From assembly GCF_900112485.1 (NCBI RefSeq), contig NZ_FOMG01000004.1, positions 62,001-126,000 on the forward strand: 64,000 bases of DNA, written 5' to 3'. The notes below the pieces were generated by a model. The model had not been told where the DNA came from. It saw only the letters and a list, made by a program, of their open reading frames with translations, and made no database searches. Below are positions 35,068 through 44,800 of this stretch, piece by piece (position 1 is the first letter of the stretch; every line of letters starts with the position of its first letter). A program made the translations under genes and the position numbers. The stretch is from Clostridium uliginosum. GTDB lineage: Bacteria > Bacillota > Clostridia > Clostridiales > Clostridiaceae.

Positions 35068-37509
35068 CTAATTCTTAATAAGCCCAATAGCCACCCCAAT
35101 AATGCTAAACTGATCTTCCTCTAACATAATTGGCTCATAATTATCATTTTCTGGCATTAATAGAATCTTTCCTCCCATTGATTTATAGGTTTTTAATGTA
35201 GAATTACCTTCAATATCTACTGCAACTATATCTCCAATGTTTGCAGCATTTTGTTTATTTATTACTACATAATCTCTATCATCTATATTTTTGTTTATCA
35301 TTGAATCCCCTTTAATTTTAAGTATGAATACATCATTTGAATTTCCAACCCATTCTGTTGGTAAATAGTATTTACCTTGGAGGGAATCATTTATTAAAAT
35401 TGGAGTTCCTGCAGCAATTTCATTAAATACTGGAACAGCTCGCACATTTTCTACTTTTGTTTCTGCTCCATTTTCCTCTATATAAATTTCACCTATTGAA
35501 GAAGAATCTTTAATGAACTTATGTGAGACATTTCTTTTAAAATCTATATATTCAATAGTTTCTAAGGTTAATGGAATCATTGAGGAATCATATTTAGGTA
35601 TATCATCTATTTCTTCTAAATCTCTATTTATGATAACAAGTTCATTTCCATCAGTAGCTATTCCATATTGAGTACTTGGAGTATTAGCCATATAACTTTT
35701 TAATTGTGATAATGCTCCACCTATTCCACTACCCCAAGCTTTAGTTTCTATTAATATATAAGGGCCTTTAACTTTATTTCTGAATATATCAATTGCAATA
35801 TCTGCAAACTTAATTTGTGATCCTATATTTACTTTTTGTTCTATTGCAACTAAATTTAATGGATATTTATAAACTTCTTTTATTTCTCTAAGTATCCATT
35901 GTCTTATTTTTTCTTCCCCACAATATATATCAGTAATATCTTCTTTAAATAGATAATCTTCTATACTTATTGAAGAAATTCTTCTCATATCACAGTTTAA
36001 CTTTATTCTTAAATATCTATAATCTATGTCTTTAATTAATTTAGAAGGTGTACCATTAGATGTTATAAATAACTTTTCAGTAGCTCTTGTCATTCCAACA
36101 TAAAGTAACTTTCTTTCTCTAGACTCTAACATGTCCATATCTTCTTCTTCATTTTTAACTGGACATAAGGGCATTACTCTAGAATTTAATCCTGCAATTA
36201 TAACAACTTTAAATTCAAGTCCTTTTATAGAATGCATAGTTACAAGCTTTACACATTCCTTAGCAAAATCAAATTCATTGGAATTATCAAATATTGAACA
36301 ATGTATATTATGTTTTTCTAGACACTCCTTAAATTCTTTTAACTGATTTCTTAATCTTGCAATTATAACTATATCTTTAAGTTCATAACCTTTCATAAGA
36401 TTTTTAGTTATTAAGTTTGCTATGTATGAACCTTCTTCCTTTGTATTTTTGAAGTTTATGTATATTGGATATTCGCCCTGCTTGTCTATTAAATTAGGTT
36501 TAACAAAATTATCATCTTGAATTAAATCTTCATCACTATTAATTAAACTAAAAGCAGCTTGAGCTATTTGCGTTGTTGTTCTATAGTTCTTACTTAATGA
36601 ATTAGATTTACCTGTCATATCATACCCTAAGCTAGTAAAAGAACGTTTCTTAACAAGCCACGCTTGAGGATATATACTTTGAGCAACATCTGAAATAAAT
36701 GTTATACTTGAATATGTTTTTTCATTATATAAAGCTTTTAAAAATTCTAGTTGAACTCTAGTTAGGTCTTGACTTTCATCTATCAAAATATGAGTATACT
36801 TTTTTATTGGATATTTTCTAGCTTGAACTAATGCAAGTAATGCCATATCCTGAAAATCCAATTTATTTATCTTCTTTAAATTGCTATCATATTTTATCAA
36901 AACCTCAAATATTGAATTTCTCTGTTCAGAATTTTTTCTAAGTTTTTGAGGTCCATCATTATTAACCTTACTAACTCTACCTATTCTATCAACACATTGA
37001 TATTCTTGAATCTCCATATAGTTACAGGCCTTAATCCACATAATTTCTTCTTTAATAAATTGAAGATATTTAGAATTAATTATTTTAACGTTTTCATATC
37101 TATTACTAACAAAATTTATAGCATCTATTAATTCGTTTTGACACTCTTTTGATGATGCAAGTTCTACTTTTATATTATTTTGCTTTTTATATTGACTAAA
37201 ATAACTAAACATTATTGAATCTATTGTTTTAATATATAGCTTATCACTATTATCCTCATCAAATAGATTTGTTTGAGTATTAATTTCATCTTTAACACTA
37301 TCATATATAAATGATACATATTTTTGAAGTGATTTATTATAAGTTGCCATAAGTACTCTATCATCTTTAGATGTGCAATAATGTCTTAATAATAGTGGAA
37401 TCTTATTTACAGCAACAGTAGTTTTACCTGAACCTGCTACACCCTTTATTAACGAATGACCATTTGGTTTACTCTCAATTATTCTTTTTTGCTCTACATT
37501 AAGTTGCAT
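35068..37509 (-). CDS. UvrD-like helicase fused to HSDR-type nuclease and LexA-type S24 peptidase
   Basis: 813 residues. Residues 1-510: SF1A helicase with Walker A IKGVAGSGKTT (about 22-32), ILIDESQDLTRVQ (about 240), LSKNYRTT, TMHSIKGLEFKVV and YVGMTRATEKL. Residues about 540-640: type I restriction HSDR_N-like nuclease with IKFADIAIDIF and YILIETKAWGSG (D...E-x-K). Residues about 690-813: S24/LexA peptidase with a scissile Ala-Gly (EIAAGTPI), catalytic Ser in KGDSMINK 35 residues after the Gly, and Lys in STLKTYK 37 residues after the Ser, close to LexA's 34 and 37. ATG 37509 follows AAGGGG. Transcribed with the NERD-HRDC gene 36 nt upstream. A helicase-nuclease carrying its own self-cleaving peptidase is unusual; likely defence or DNA-damage response. 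Confidence 0.88.
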   Translation of the reverse strand: MQLNVEQKRIIESKPNGHSLIKGVAGSGKTTVAVNKIPLLLRHYCTSKDDRVLMATYNKSLQKYVSFIYDSVKDEINTQTNLFDEDNSDKLYIKTIDSIMFSYFSQYKKQNNIKVELASSKECQNELIDAINFVSNRYENVKIINSKYLQFIKEEIMWIKACNYMEIQEYQCVDRIGRVSKVNNDGPQKLRKNSEQRNSIFEVLIKYDSNLKKINKLDFQDMALLALVQARKYPIKKYTHILIDESQDLTRVQLEFLKALYNEKTYSSITFISDVAQSIYPQAWLVKKRSFTSLGYDMTGKSNSLSKNYRTTTQIAQAAFSLINSDEDLIQDDNFVKPNLIDKQGEYPIYINFKNTKEEGSYIANLITKNLMKGYELKDIVIIARLRNQLKEFKECLEKHNIHCSIFDNSNEFDFAKECVKLVTMHSIKGLEFKVVIIAGLNSRVMPLCPVKNEEEDMDMLESRERKLLYVGMTRATEKLFITSNGTPSKLIKDIDYRYLRIKLNCDMRRISSISIEDYLFKEDITDIYCGEEKIRQWILREIKEVYKYPLNLVAIEQKVNIGSQIKFADIAIDIFRNKVKGPYILIETKAWGSGIGGALSQLKSYMANTPSTQYGIATDGNELVIINRDLEEIDDIPKYDSSMIPLTLETIEYIDFKRNVSHKFIKDSSSIGEIYIEENGAETKVENVRAVPVFNEIAAGTPILINDSLQGKYYLPTEWVGNSNDVFILKIKGDSMINKNIDDRDYVVINKQNAANIGDIVAVDIEGNSTLKTYKSMGGKILLMPENDNYEPIMLEEDQFSIIGVAIGLIKN

Positions 37510-37545
37510 TTATACCCCTTCTTTACGCTTTAATATACTATTACA

Positions 37546-38646
37546 TTAGTACTTAGGCATATTCAAAATATCTAATATAGCATCTCCATACTTTTCAACT
37601 TTCTTTGGTCCAAAACCCTTTATATTTAAAAGTTCATCTTTACTTTTTGGTTTGCTTTCTATAAGAAAATTCAATTCCTCATTAGTAAAAACCATATATG
37701 CCTTAAATCCCTCTTCTCTCGAAGCTTTTAGTCTATATTGTCTAAGTAATTCATATAATTTTTCACTATCATCGCAGCTTGTCTTATCATTGTTTATAAA
37801 GTTATTGTTAGTACTATTATCAATGTTTGAATGTAGATTACTTTCAAATATCTGTGCTTCCTTTGCTTCTATTTTATAATCTTCTTTTTTAAAATCTTTA
37901 TCTATTAACAAATATTTAGATACATAATCAATTTTTTCTACTTTATTATTGTTTATTAAATAATTAGCAATTTCATGCATGGTATTTTCACTTAGTTCTC
38001 TACTGCTCTTATCATCTTCTAAAAGCTTCTTTATTAAACTTCCGATTTGATCATATTTATATAAATTCTCCTTAATATTTTGAGGACATTTAGATTTATT
38101 TACTATACTCTTAGGATTAGATATTACAACTATTGATTTTACTGAAATGTTTGATAATAATTTTTCCTTTTGTAATATTTCTTTAAGTACATTAGCATTT
38201 CTTTCATTTATTGATATTGGATTATACATACCTTGTTTTTTAATAAATTTTCCTTGTCTATTTTTTATTATTCTTACAAAATCTCCATCTTCAGTAATAT
38301 CAATATCGCCATTAAGTTGCTTAGTTTTCAATATAAATACACACTTTGAAGTTATAAGTATAAAGTCATATTGGGCTATATAATCATTATGTTCTAATTT
38401 AATATCATGAAGAGCAAGCATTGGAATAAATGAATTTTTCAATTCATTATAGACATTCTTTTCCCCATATAATGTTTGCTTTAAGAAAAATATATCTCTA
38501 TCAATTAAACGCTTTTTATTGCTTATAACTTTATTTGAAAGCTCTTGCAAGTCATTTAATGTATTATTACTATTTTCAAATTCTTTTAGAAATATTGGTT
38601 CTGTTATTGTTCTTTTTACATTAAATAATCTATCTAGAAAAGACAT
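37546..38646 (-). CDS. NERD nuclease-related domain protein with C-terminal HRDC
   Basis: 366 residues from ATG 38646 (AAGGG 10 nt upstream; GTG 38655 possible). The N-terminal part holds a NERD domain: GEKNVYNELKNSF, YIAQYDFILITSKCVFILKT and KQLNGDI. The usual E-x-K of NERD (IEVKN) reads LKTKQ here, so the catalytic Glu appears replaced and nuclease activity is doubtful. The C-terminal 75 residues form an HRDC domain (LLRQYRLKASREEGFKAYMV, LLNIKGFGPKKVEKYGD). Immediately upstream of the helicase-nuclease-peptidase gene, presumably co-transcribed. Degraded copies of the same architecture occur at 49153 and, for HRDC alone, at 14620. Confidence 0.85.
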   Translation of the reverse strand: MSFLDRLFNVKRTITEPIFLKEFENSNNTLNDLQELSNKVISNKKRLIDRDIFFLKQTLYGEKNVYNELKNSFIPMLALHDIKLEHNDYIAQYDFILITSKCVFILKTKQLNGDIDITEDGDFVRIIKNRQGKFIKKQGMYNPISINERNANVLKEILQKEKLLSNISVKSIVVISNPKSIVNKSKCPQNIKENLYKYDQIGSLIKKLLEDDKSSRELSENTMHEIANYLINNNKVEKIDYVSKYLLIDKDFKKEDYKIEAKEAQIFESNLHSNIDNSTNNNFINNDKTSCDDSEKLYELLRQYRLKASREEGFKAYMVFTNEELNFLIESKPKSKDELLNIKGFGPKKVEKYGDAILDILNMPKY

Positions 38647-38797
38647 TAAGTACACACCCTTTGTAAGTTTGATTTTTCGTTATAATAGGTTACATAATTT
38701 GTTGTTATATTGATTATTTTACCATTTTATAAGTTTATTTACAATAACACTACATTTCGAGCTAAAATAGTAAATAACTATCTTTGTTTATAGAAAA

Positions 38798-38836
38798 TTA
38801 AAAAATCCAGTTAATTTACTAAAAATAAATCAACTG
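38798..38836 (-). terminator. Terminator after the ParA-partner unit
   Basis: 11-bp stem CAGTTAATTTA (38808-38818) / TAAATCAACTG (38826-38836), one mismatch, followed on the minus strand by GATTTTTTAATTTT. It separates parA-partner from the NERD/helicase pair. Confidence 0.7.
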
Positions 38837-38859
38837 TATTTTAAATTGTATTTATAAAA

Positions 38860-39354
38860 TTATTTGAAGCAACTTCCTATATTTAAAACTTTTTCTACTT
38901 CTGAGCATATATACACTGCTAATTGTTCATTTGTATATTCTTTAAGTAATTTACTATTATAATTAAAATACTTTTTTATTATTTTAATAAGATAATCTCT
39001 ATCTTTTTCCTTAAGTTCATTTGCCATACTATCTTTACTTAATTCATCATATAACTTAAATGGATTTATTATATCTTCATGCATATTACTTATATTGTTA
39101 TCTTTTTTCTTTACTGAAATAGTTATTTCATATTTTTCTTCATTACTGATTAAATCCAAAGCTTTTCTTAACAATTTTTCAAGTTCTTTTTCATTGTCTT
39201 CTTTTAATTCATTACACATACTATCATCATCTTTTTTGAGTTTATTATAAACTCTTGTTACTGTAGCTTTGTTATATTTCTTATTTAGACTATCTCTACT
39301 TTCTCCATCTAATAATGCTTTTTCTATTTCTTTTAATACACCCTTTGATCCCAT
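38860..39354 (-). CDS. Unknown 164-residue partner of ParA
   Basis: Starts 4 nt after the ParA stop with AGAGGTGC as its ribosome site. Highly charged, probably all-helical. The N-terminal about 40 residues (VLKEIEKALLDGESRDSLNK, KYNKATVTRVYNKLK) look like a small helix-turn-helix (KYNKATVTRVY). The C-terminal part (LIKIIKKYFNYNSKLLKEYT) may mediate oligomerisation. Position and HTH-like segment suggest a ParB-type or DNA-binding adaptor role, which is inference. No family recognised. Confidence 0.75.
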   Translation of the reverse strand: MGSKGVLKEIEKALLDGESRDSLNKKYNKATVTRVYNKLKKDDDSMCNELKEDNEKELEKLLRKALDLISNEEKYEITISVKKKDNNISNMHEDIINPFKLYDELSKDSMANELKEKDRDYLIKIIKKYFNYNSKLLKEYTNEQLAVYICSEVEKVLNIGSCFK

Positions 39355-39358
39355 AAAA

Positions 39359-40210
39359 TTAGCACCTCTCGACTATTTCTTTTACTAAATTATTTATTGT
39401 ATTAAATTCTTGTCCATATTTTCCTCGTATAGTAGTTTTACTTTCAGAATAATCACAAACATTTGAAATTATTGATCTATTATAAATAACAGTTTCAAAT
39501 AACCTTGGTATTTCTCCATTGTTACTTCTTATTTCTAATGATTCCCTTATAGTTGTATAAGGTTTATTATTTCTAAATCTATTTATTACAACGCCTAATG
39601 ATTTAATTAAATAATTATCATCAATTCTCTTTATCTCTCTTGCCTTTTCATTAATTTTTCTTACTACTTGATTTAAACCATAAGTTGACAATGTATCTGC
39701 AATAACTGGAATAATATAATACTGACTCATATATATTCCACACATTGTTATAGCTCCTAAATTTGGTGGACAATCAACTAATATATAGTCATATTGACTA
39801 TATAACATTTCTATTTGTTCTTTTAAAATTTTGATTGAATTATTGTTCTCATTTAGTCCTGAAACTTTATCATATATATCTATTAAATCAATACTCGATG
39901 GAAGTAAGTCTAAATTTTTAACCCCATTTCCAATATTACTTACCCCTCTAATTATTGATTTATTAATATTAAAAGCTGTTGTTCCCTCTACCTTATCTAG
40001 GAATAATTGATGTATAGTTCGGTTGTTTTCATTTGCTCTTTTCCATCTTTCTTGACTAATAAGTAATACTGTTGCATTCGTTTGTGGATCTAAATCTATA
40101 ACTAACACCTTTTTATTATGTTCATCTGCTAATACCTCTGCTGTTGCTACTAATAAAGTTGTTTTTCCTACACCACCTTTAAGGTTAATAAAGCTTATCA
40201 CCTTTGCCAT
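39359..40210 (-). CDS. ParA/Soj-family ATPase
   Basis: 283 residues. Deviant Walker A INLKGGVGKTTLL (residues 8-20, with the signature first Lys), Walker A' VIDLDPQTNAT, Walker B YDYILVDCPPNLG, and VIADTLSTYGLNQV. Belongs to the plasmid/chromosome partition ATPases. Here it is followed by a small unknown gene rather than a recognisable parB, with no replication gene nearby, so it may serve a mobile island or a defence complex. ATG 40210 follows TAGGAGAATAAA. Terminator hairpin at 40286 upstream isolates it. Confidence 0.9.
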   Translation of the reverse strand: MAKVISFINLKGGVGKTTLLVATAEVLADEHNKKVLVIDLDPQTNATVLLISQERWKRANENNRTIHQLFLDKVEGTTAFNINKSIIRGVSNIGNGVKNLDLLPSSIDLIDIYDKVSGLNENNNSIKILKEQIEMLYSQYDYILVDCPPNLGAITMCGIYMSQYYIIPVIADTLSTYGLNQVVRKINEKAREIKRIDDNYLIKSLGVVINRFRNNKPYTTIRESLEIRSNNGEIPRLFETVIYNRSIISNVCDYSESKTTIRGKYGQEFNTINNLVKEIVERC

Positions 40211-40285
40211 TTTATTCTCCTAAAAATTAATATATTAAAATATTATTAATGTTTTTTAATTTATATTCTTATATTTTAAAAACAG

Positions 40286-40327
40286 AAAAAAGAAGCATAT
40301 ATTTTTAACACATAATGCTTCTTTTTT
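40286..40327. terminator. Bidirectional hairpin
   Basis: AAAAAAGAAGCAT (40286-40298) pairs with ATGCTTCTTTTTT (40315-40327). Confidence 0.75.
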
Positions 40328-40385
40328 GACTATAACAATTTATATTTTAGGCTATGTTTTAATATAATGTTGAAATATAGCCACA

Positions 40386-40415
40386 AAAAATTATAGGTAG
40401 AATTACCTACCTATA
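40386..40415 (-). terminator. Terminator of the zinc-ribbon gene
   Basis: TATAGGTAG (40392-40400) / CTACCTATA (40407-40415), 6-nt loop, then ATTTTTTG on the minus strand. Confidence 0.75.
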
Positions 40416-40453
40416 ATGCTTAATATTGATTTTGAAAATTAAATGAATTATAA

Positions 40454-40714
40454 TTACTTTCTTTTAAACAATGTTTTACAAGATGGACAGTGAGCGTTAG
40501 ACTCAACGTCAATAGGTGGATTTGATTTATCAACTGCCCATTTATAATTACAGTTGGAACAGCATAAGACGGTATGAGTTTTTATAAACTCCATTGATTC
40601 TTTCTGGTATCGTTCATAATCTGTAGGGAACATATCCGCTAATGTGCGAAATATAAAATTACCATCACACTCATGTCCATTCCAATATTCTTTACCATCT
40701 TTATATTCAATCAT
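40454..40714 (-). CDS. Small zinc-ribbon protein
   Basis: 86 residues. The C-terminal half has two CxxC knuckles, LCCSNCNYKWAVD and HCPSCKTLFKR, spaced as in a zinc ribbon. The N-terminal part (MIEYKDGKEYWNGHECDGN, TLADMFPTDYERYQKESMEF) is unfamiliar. GGGAGG lies seven nt before ATG 40714. Monocistronic with its own terminator. Function unknown. The gap 40715-41011 shows no gene. Confidence 0.8.
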   Translation of the reverse strand: MIEYKDGKEYWNGHECDGNFIFRTLADMFPTDYERYQKESMEFIKTHTVLCCSNCNYKWAVDKSNPPIDVESNAHCPSCKTLFKRK

Positions 40715-41011
40715 TTAATATCCTCCCAATTTTTAGTACATAAGTTATTATATTTTAGTTGTACATTGGTCTAATTATAACATGATTTACTAAACAGATA
40801 ATGATTCTCTATTTTTCAAGTCTTTTAATTCTTCTAATAAATATCAATTTTCAACATTGTTTTAAAACATAGCCATATTTAAAATTATAATTATATGAAT
40901 AATAGGAATTTGTATTCTATTTATGATAGTTCATTGTATCAATAGCAATTGATAACACTTATAACTTACTCTACAAATTGGAATTTATTCATTAGAAGAA
41001 TTCTACATAAT

Positions 41012-41455
41012 TTATTTTTTATATAACATATCTATATGTGGAATATTATCCTCTAGATATTCTTCTGAGACTGCTTTAAAGCCAAGACTACTATAAAAAT
41101 TAAGTAAATATACTTGTGCTTGAATTTTAATAGTATCTTCTTTTAAATTGTTTTCTATAAATTCAATAGCTTTTAACATCATTTCTCTTGAAATTCCTTT
41201 ACCACGATAATTTTTTTTGACGACTACTCTTCCTATTGATATTTCATTATAAGAAACTCCCCTTTCCAAAATTCTTAAGTATGCAACTACTTCTTCATTT
41301 TCGTTAGAAAATAAATGATATGAATTTAAATCTTTATCATCACAGTCAAGGTATGAACACTCCTGTTCTACAATAAATACTTTATTTCTTAATGCTAAAA
41401 TTTTGTATATTTCTTCGCCCTTTAATTGGTTAAATTTTTTAATGTTCCAATTCAT
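41012..41455 (-). CDS. elaA: GNAT acetyltransferase, ElaA type
   Basis: 147 residues, full length. Acetyl-CoA binding loop GRVVVKKNYRGKGISREMML (Q/RxxGxG/A motif), N-terminal ILALRNKVFIVEQECSYLDC and DDKD are the characteristic ElaA beginning, and NFYSSLGFKAVSEEYLEDNI the family end with HIDML. Substrate unknown. GGAGGT seven nt before ATG. Followed upstream in sequence by a strong hairpin at 41519. Confidence 0.88.
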   Translation of the reverse strand: MNWNIKKFNQLKGEEIYKILALRNKVFIVEQECSYLDCDDKDLNSYHLFSNENEEVVAYLRILERGVSYNEISIGRVVVKKNYRGKGISREMMLKAIEFIENNLKEDTIKIQAQVYLLNFYSSLGFKAVSEEYLEDNIPHIDMLYKK

Positions 41456-41518
41456 TAAATTACCTCCATCTACATCAAATATTAGATTTTAATATAATAC
41501 TTAGCTCATAGTAAATAC

Positions 41519-41579
41519 AAAAGCACCGAATCTTATTCCTCCTTAAAAAGGCCCTAATGGAATAAGATTCGGTGCTTTT
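41519..41579. terminator. Strong 21-bp hairpin
   Basis: 41519-41539 and 41559-41579 are perfect complements (AAAAGCACCGAATCTTATTC outward), 19-nt loop, A/T runs at both ends. Placed between elaA and the 1451-residue gene (which ends 263 nt further on); a terminator for the latter is most likely. A smaller hairpin ATTCTTA/TAAGAAT at 41582-41603 follows; 41604-41842 shows nothing recognised. Confidence 0.75.
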
Positions 41580-41842
41580 AACATTCTTACCCGGGGATAA
41601 GAATAAGCATCATATTATTTAATTATTACATACAATATCATAGAATTAATTTTTAAGCAATAGTGGTTTTAAACTAGTTGATAAATTCTGATTTGTCGTT
41701 ATCCCAATTATCCTCACAAATTACAATTTATCTTTCAGTTAATCCTAGCATATTTTACAAATATCGTACTGTTCAATTATTAAAGAACAATTTTTATTTG
41801 CCGTCCCCAATCCCAGCTTCGTATTATTAGCCTAATGGGTAG

Positions 41843-44800
41843 TTAATTAACTTCATCTAAAAATAGTTCAAATTTTAATTCTCCATTTTCCATCCATGCA
41901 ATCCAGTTACAATCTCTACTATACCCAAAATTAGAGAACTTTTCCTTTGACTTAATTGATGGTTCTCTTAAAACTCGTATAATCCAAAACATTTGCATAT
42001 TTTGAGAACCAATTTCTTGTTGTAAAATATTTTTATCTACGCAAAGAATTTGTTGATAATCACGATATTTTTCACCAGCTTCAAAACTTACACCGACTAA
42101 CTTTTTATTTTTACTATAATACTGATACCCATTACCATCAACTATTTTCAACATATCTCTAATATATTTAGATGGGAGCTTATAATAAACTTCTCCATAT
42201 TCATCCAGATTACATACTGTACCTTCAACAGCCTTTATAATTTCGTATTTTATCACATCTGAACTTGCCGAATCACATATTTCGACTGTTGAATACTTAT
42301 CTTTTTTCCATGTCATCCAACAAATTTCTTTTGGTGTCAAATAACAACTTGATTCTGTTGATGATGTGAATCGCTCAGGTTCCATAAAATTATGAGCAAT
42401 ATCATTTTTATTATCTATTACATCGCATAAAAATGTGTCGAACTTTGCACATGGTATTAATCCTGATGTAATCCACATCATTGTTTCAACACCTGTTCTT
42501 TGCTCTGTCTGGGAATTGTAAGAATATAAAGTAATAAGATCATTTTCATAATCTAATATTTTAGTTAAACTCTTTTTATCAATATCAATCCATAATTGAA
42601 AATTAGGAATGGGAGCTATATTTATCCATTCAATAATATTTTCTGATGTATTTATTTGCAAACCATCAAGCATTGGAGATAACGCTTCAGGCGAATACCA
42701 TTTTTTTTCACTTATCAATTTTTCATGGTTTGATTGATCAAATTCTTGGGCAGGGATTATAAAGTCTTCTAAAACTCCATAATCTTCAACCATATGTTGA
42801 TTATCATCATCGCGAAAAGGTAATCTATCAGAAATGTACCCCAAAATTTCATTTTTTGCACACCATACATATTTTTCTGCAAAGGACATAACTGTGCTTT
42901 TAGATCCATGAGATGCAGAACGATATTGACGTCTAATTGCAATATCAACTCCTAAGACTTCTCTCTTTTGTCCACTAGGTATACCATAAAACTCGTTTTC
43001 ATTCCATCCCATTTCTAATAAATATTCATAAGAAGCAGCTAATACAAATTGATGGCATTTCAAACTATCTATACTTAACTGTTGAGCATGTTCTAATAAA
43101 AAATCATCAGCTTCTTTATAATATTCATATTTGTTATCTCTATTATCATATCCATATGGTAATCTGAAGAATTGACGTTCTACTGGATCACAAAGAACAT
43201 ATCTAGATAAATCGTAATCAATAATGCTATATCCAGACATAACTGTTCCTTTAGTAGCATTAAAGTTCATTGCTATGTAATCATCACTAAATTTATAAGA
43301 TGGTCTACAAATCAATACTTGTTCTATAGAAATAAATCCGCATGAATAAGCACGTTCTGCTATTGCACGAGCATAATACCTAATTGCTGCATCAAGATTG
43401 GTTTGTATTTTTCCATCTGCAAATATTTGATCTATTACCCATTTTCCAAAAATATCAATAATCAAATGTGTTGTAGGCATAGCAAATATAACCCCCATAG
43501 CAATTGATAGCAAATCTTCTTTCATTTGTGGATCATTTGTTGGATATGTAAGTTGAAATAAATTTAAAAATTCAAACGGACATAAAATACCCCACTTAAA
43601 CAATTCCTTTCGATAATATGTGCGTTTCAGGTTATCAACAGAAGTTAGCGACCAAGCGTATATAAGTGGTAATCCAAAATGCTTATCCTCGAAAGTTAAA
43701 ATATAAGCCTCATCTTGCAAATTTAACTCTACTTGATTACTCCATTTAGCTTTTGAAAATTTTAATATACTTGGAACAGACCAAAAAAGATCTCTTTGCC
43801 CTGCATTTTCAAACTCCATTAAAAATTCATGTAAAAACAGAGCAGACAATGGATGATTTTCAATTCTTGCTACATTTAGAATAACTTTATTTGTAATTTC
43901 TTTTACAGCAAAGGCTCCCTGAGTTAATAAGCTCCTAATAAACAAACGATGTTTTTCGGTAATAAGAGGAGAAACACTTGATAGAGCAAAAAAAATTAAG
44001 TCATATAAGTCACTATTGGCTAAATTATCAGTAAAAACAGAATACTTAACCAAAAGTGAATCATAATCATTTAACAGAATAATTGATGTCATCTGAAGTA
44101 TACCATTATTGCTTTTCAAGTTATCTGGCAACTTATTAAACTCACTTGCCTCAATTCTTTCTATGATAATTAGAGCATAAAGATAATCAAAAATTGGCTG
44201 TATTCCAATCTCATAATATGTTTTTGGTTCTTCTAATACTGATTGTGAGTGGGTAATAACACAGTATAATAAACCATAGTCATTTAAATAGTTAATTAAA
44301 TCCCTACATATCTGCTTGGAAGTACTTTGCAATGAATCAATTTCAGAAAACATTTTAATAAGTTCATATTTTTCAATAATATTATTTTTGTAAAAATATT
44401 TTGTTAACTTCAATAGAGCTTTTTTAACAACATGATCATTTGGATCAAATCCATTTGAATACAAACTCCTAAATTCTGAATCAAGCTTTTTAATTTTTTT
44501 TTCTAGTAAATTTGTTATAGTAACTGAAGATTTTTCTAATACATCTATTTCTTTATGATCATATAATTCACAGAACAGTTTTAACGCAAGTGGAGTTTTA
44601 ATGCACCATTTTAACCATTCATTATCATTTAACTTGATTCCATATTCTTTTATATATGCATCAAACATTTTGTTAACGGGTGCATCACCATCTAAAACTA
44701 GTCTTAATACATTTGATAACACTTTATCATCAGATGAAAATCCACTAAAAACATGTGATCTACTTGTAAAGCAAAACTTCATTCTAGTATATTGTTTACA

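Noticed and set aside
39359..40210. ParA as evidence for an integrated plasmid origin
   Set aside because: No replication initiator, iteron array or parS-like repeat was seen nearby.
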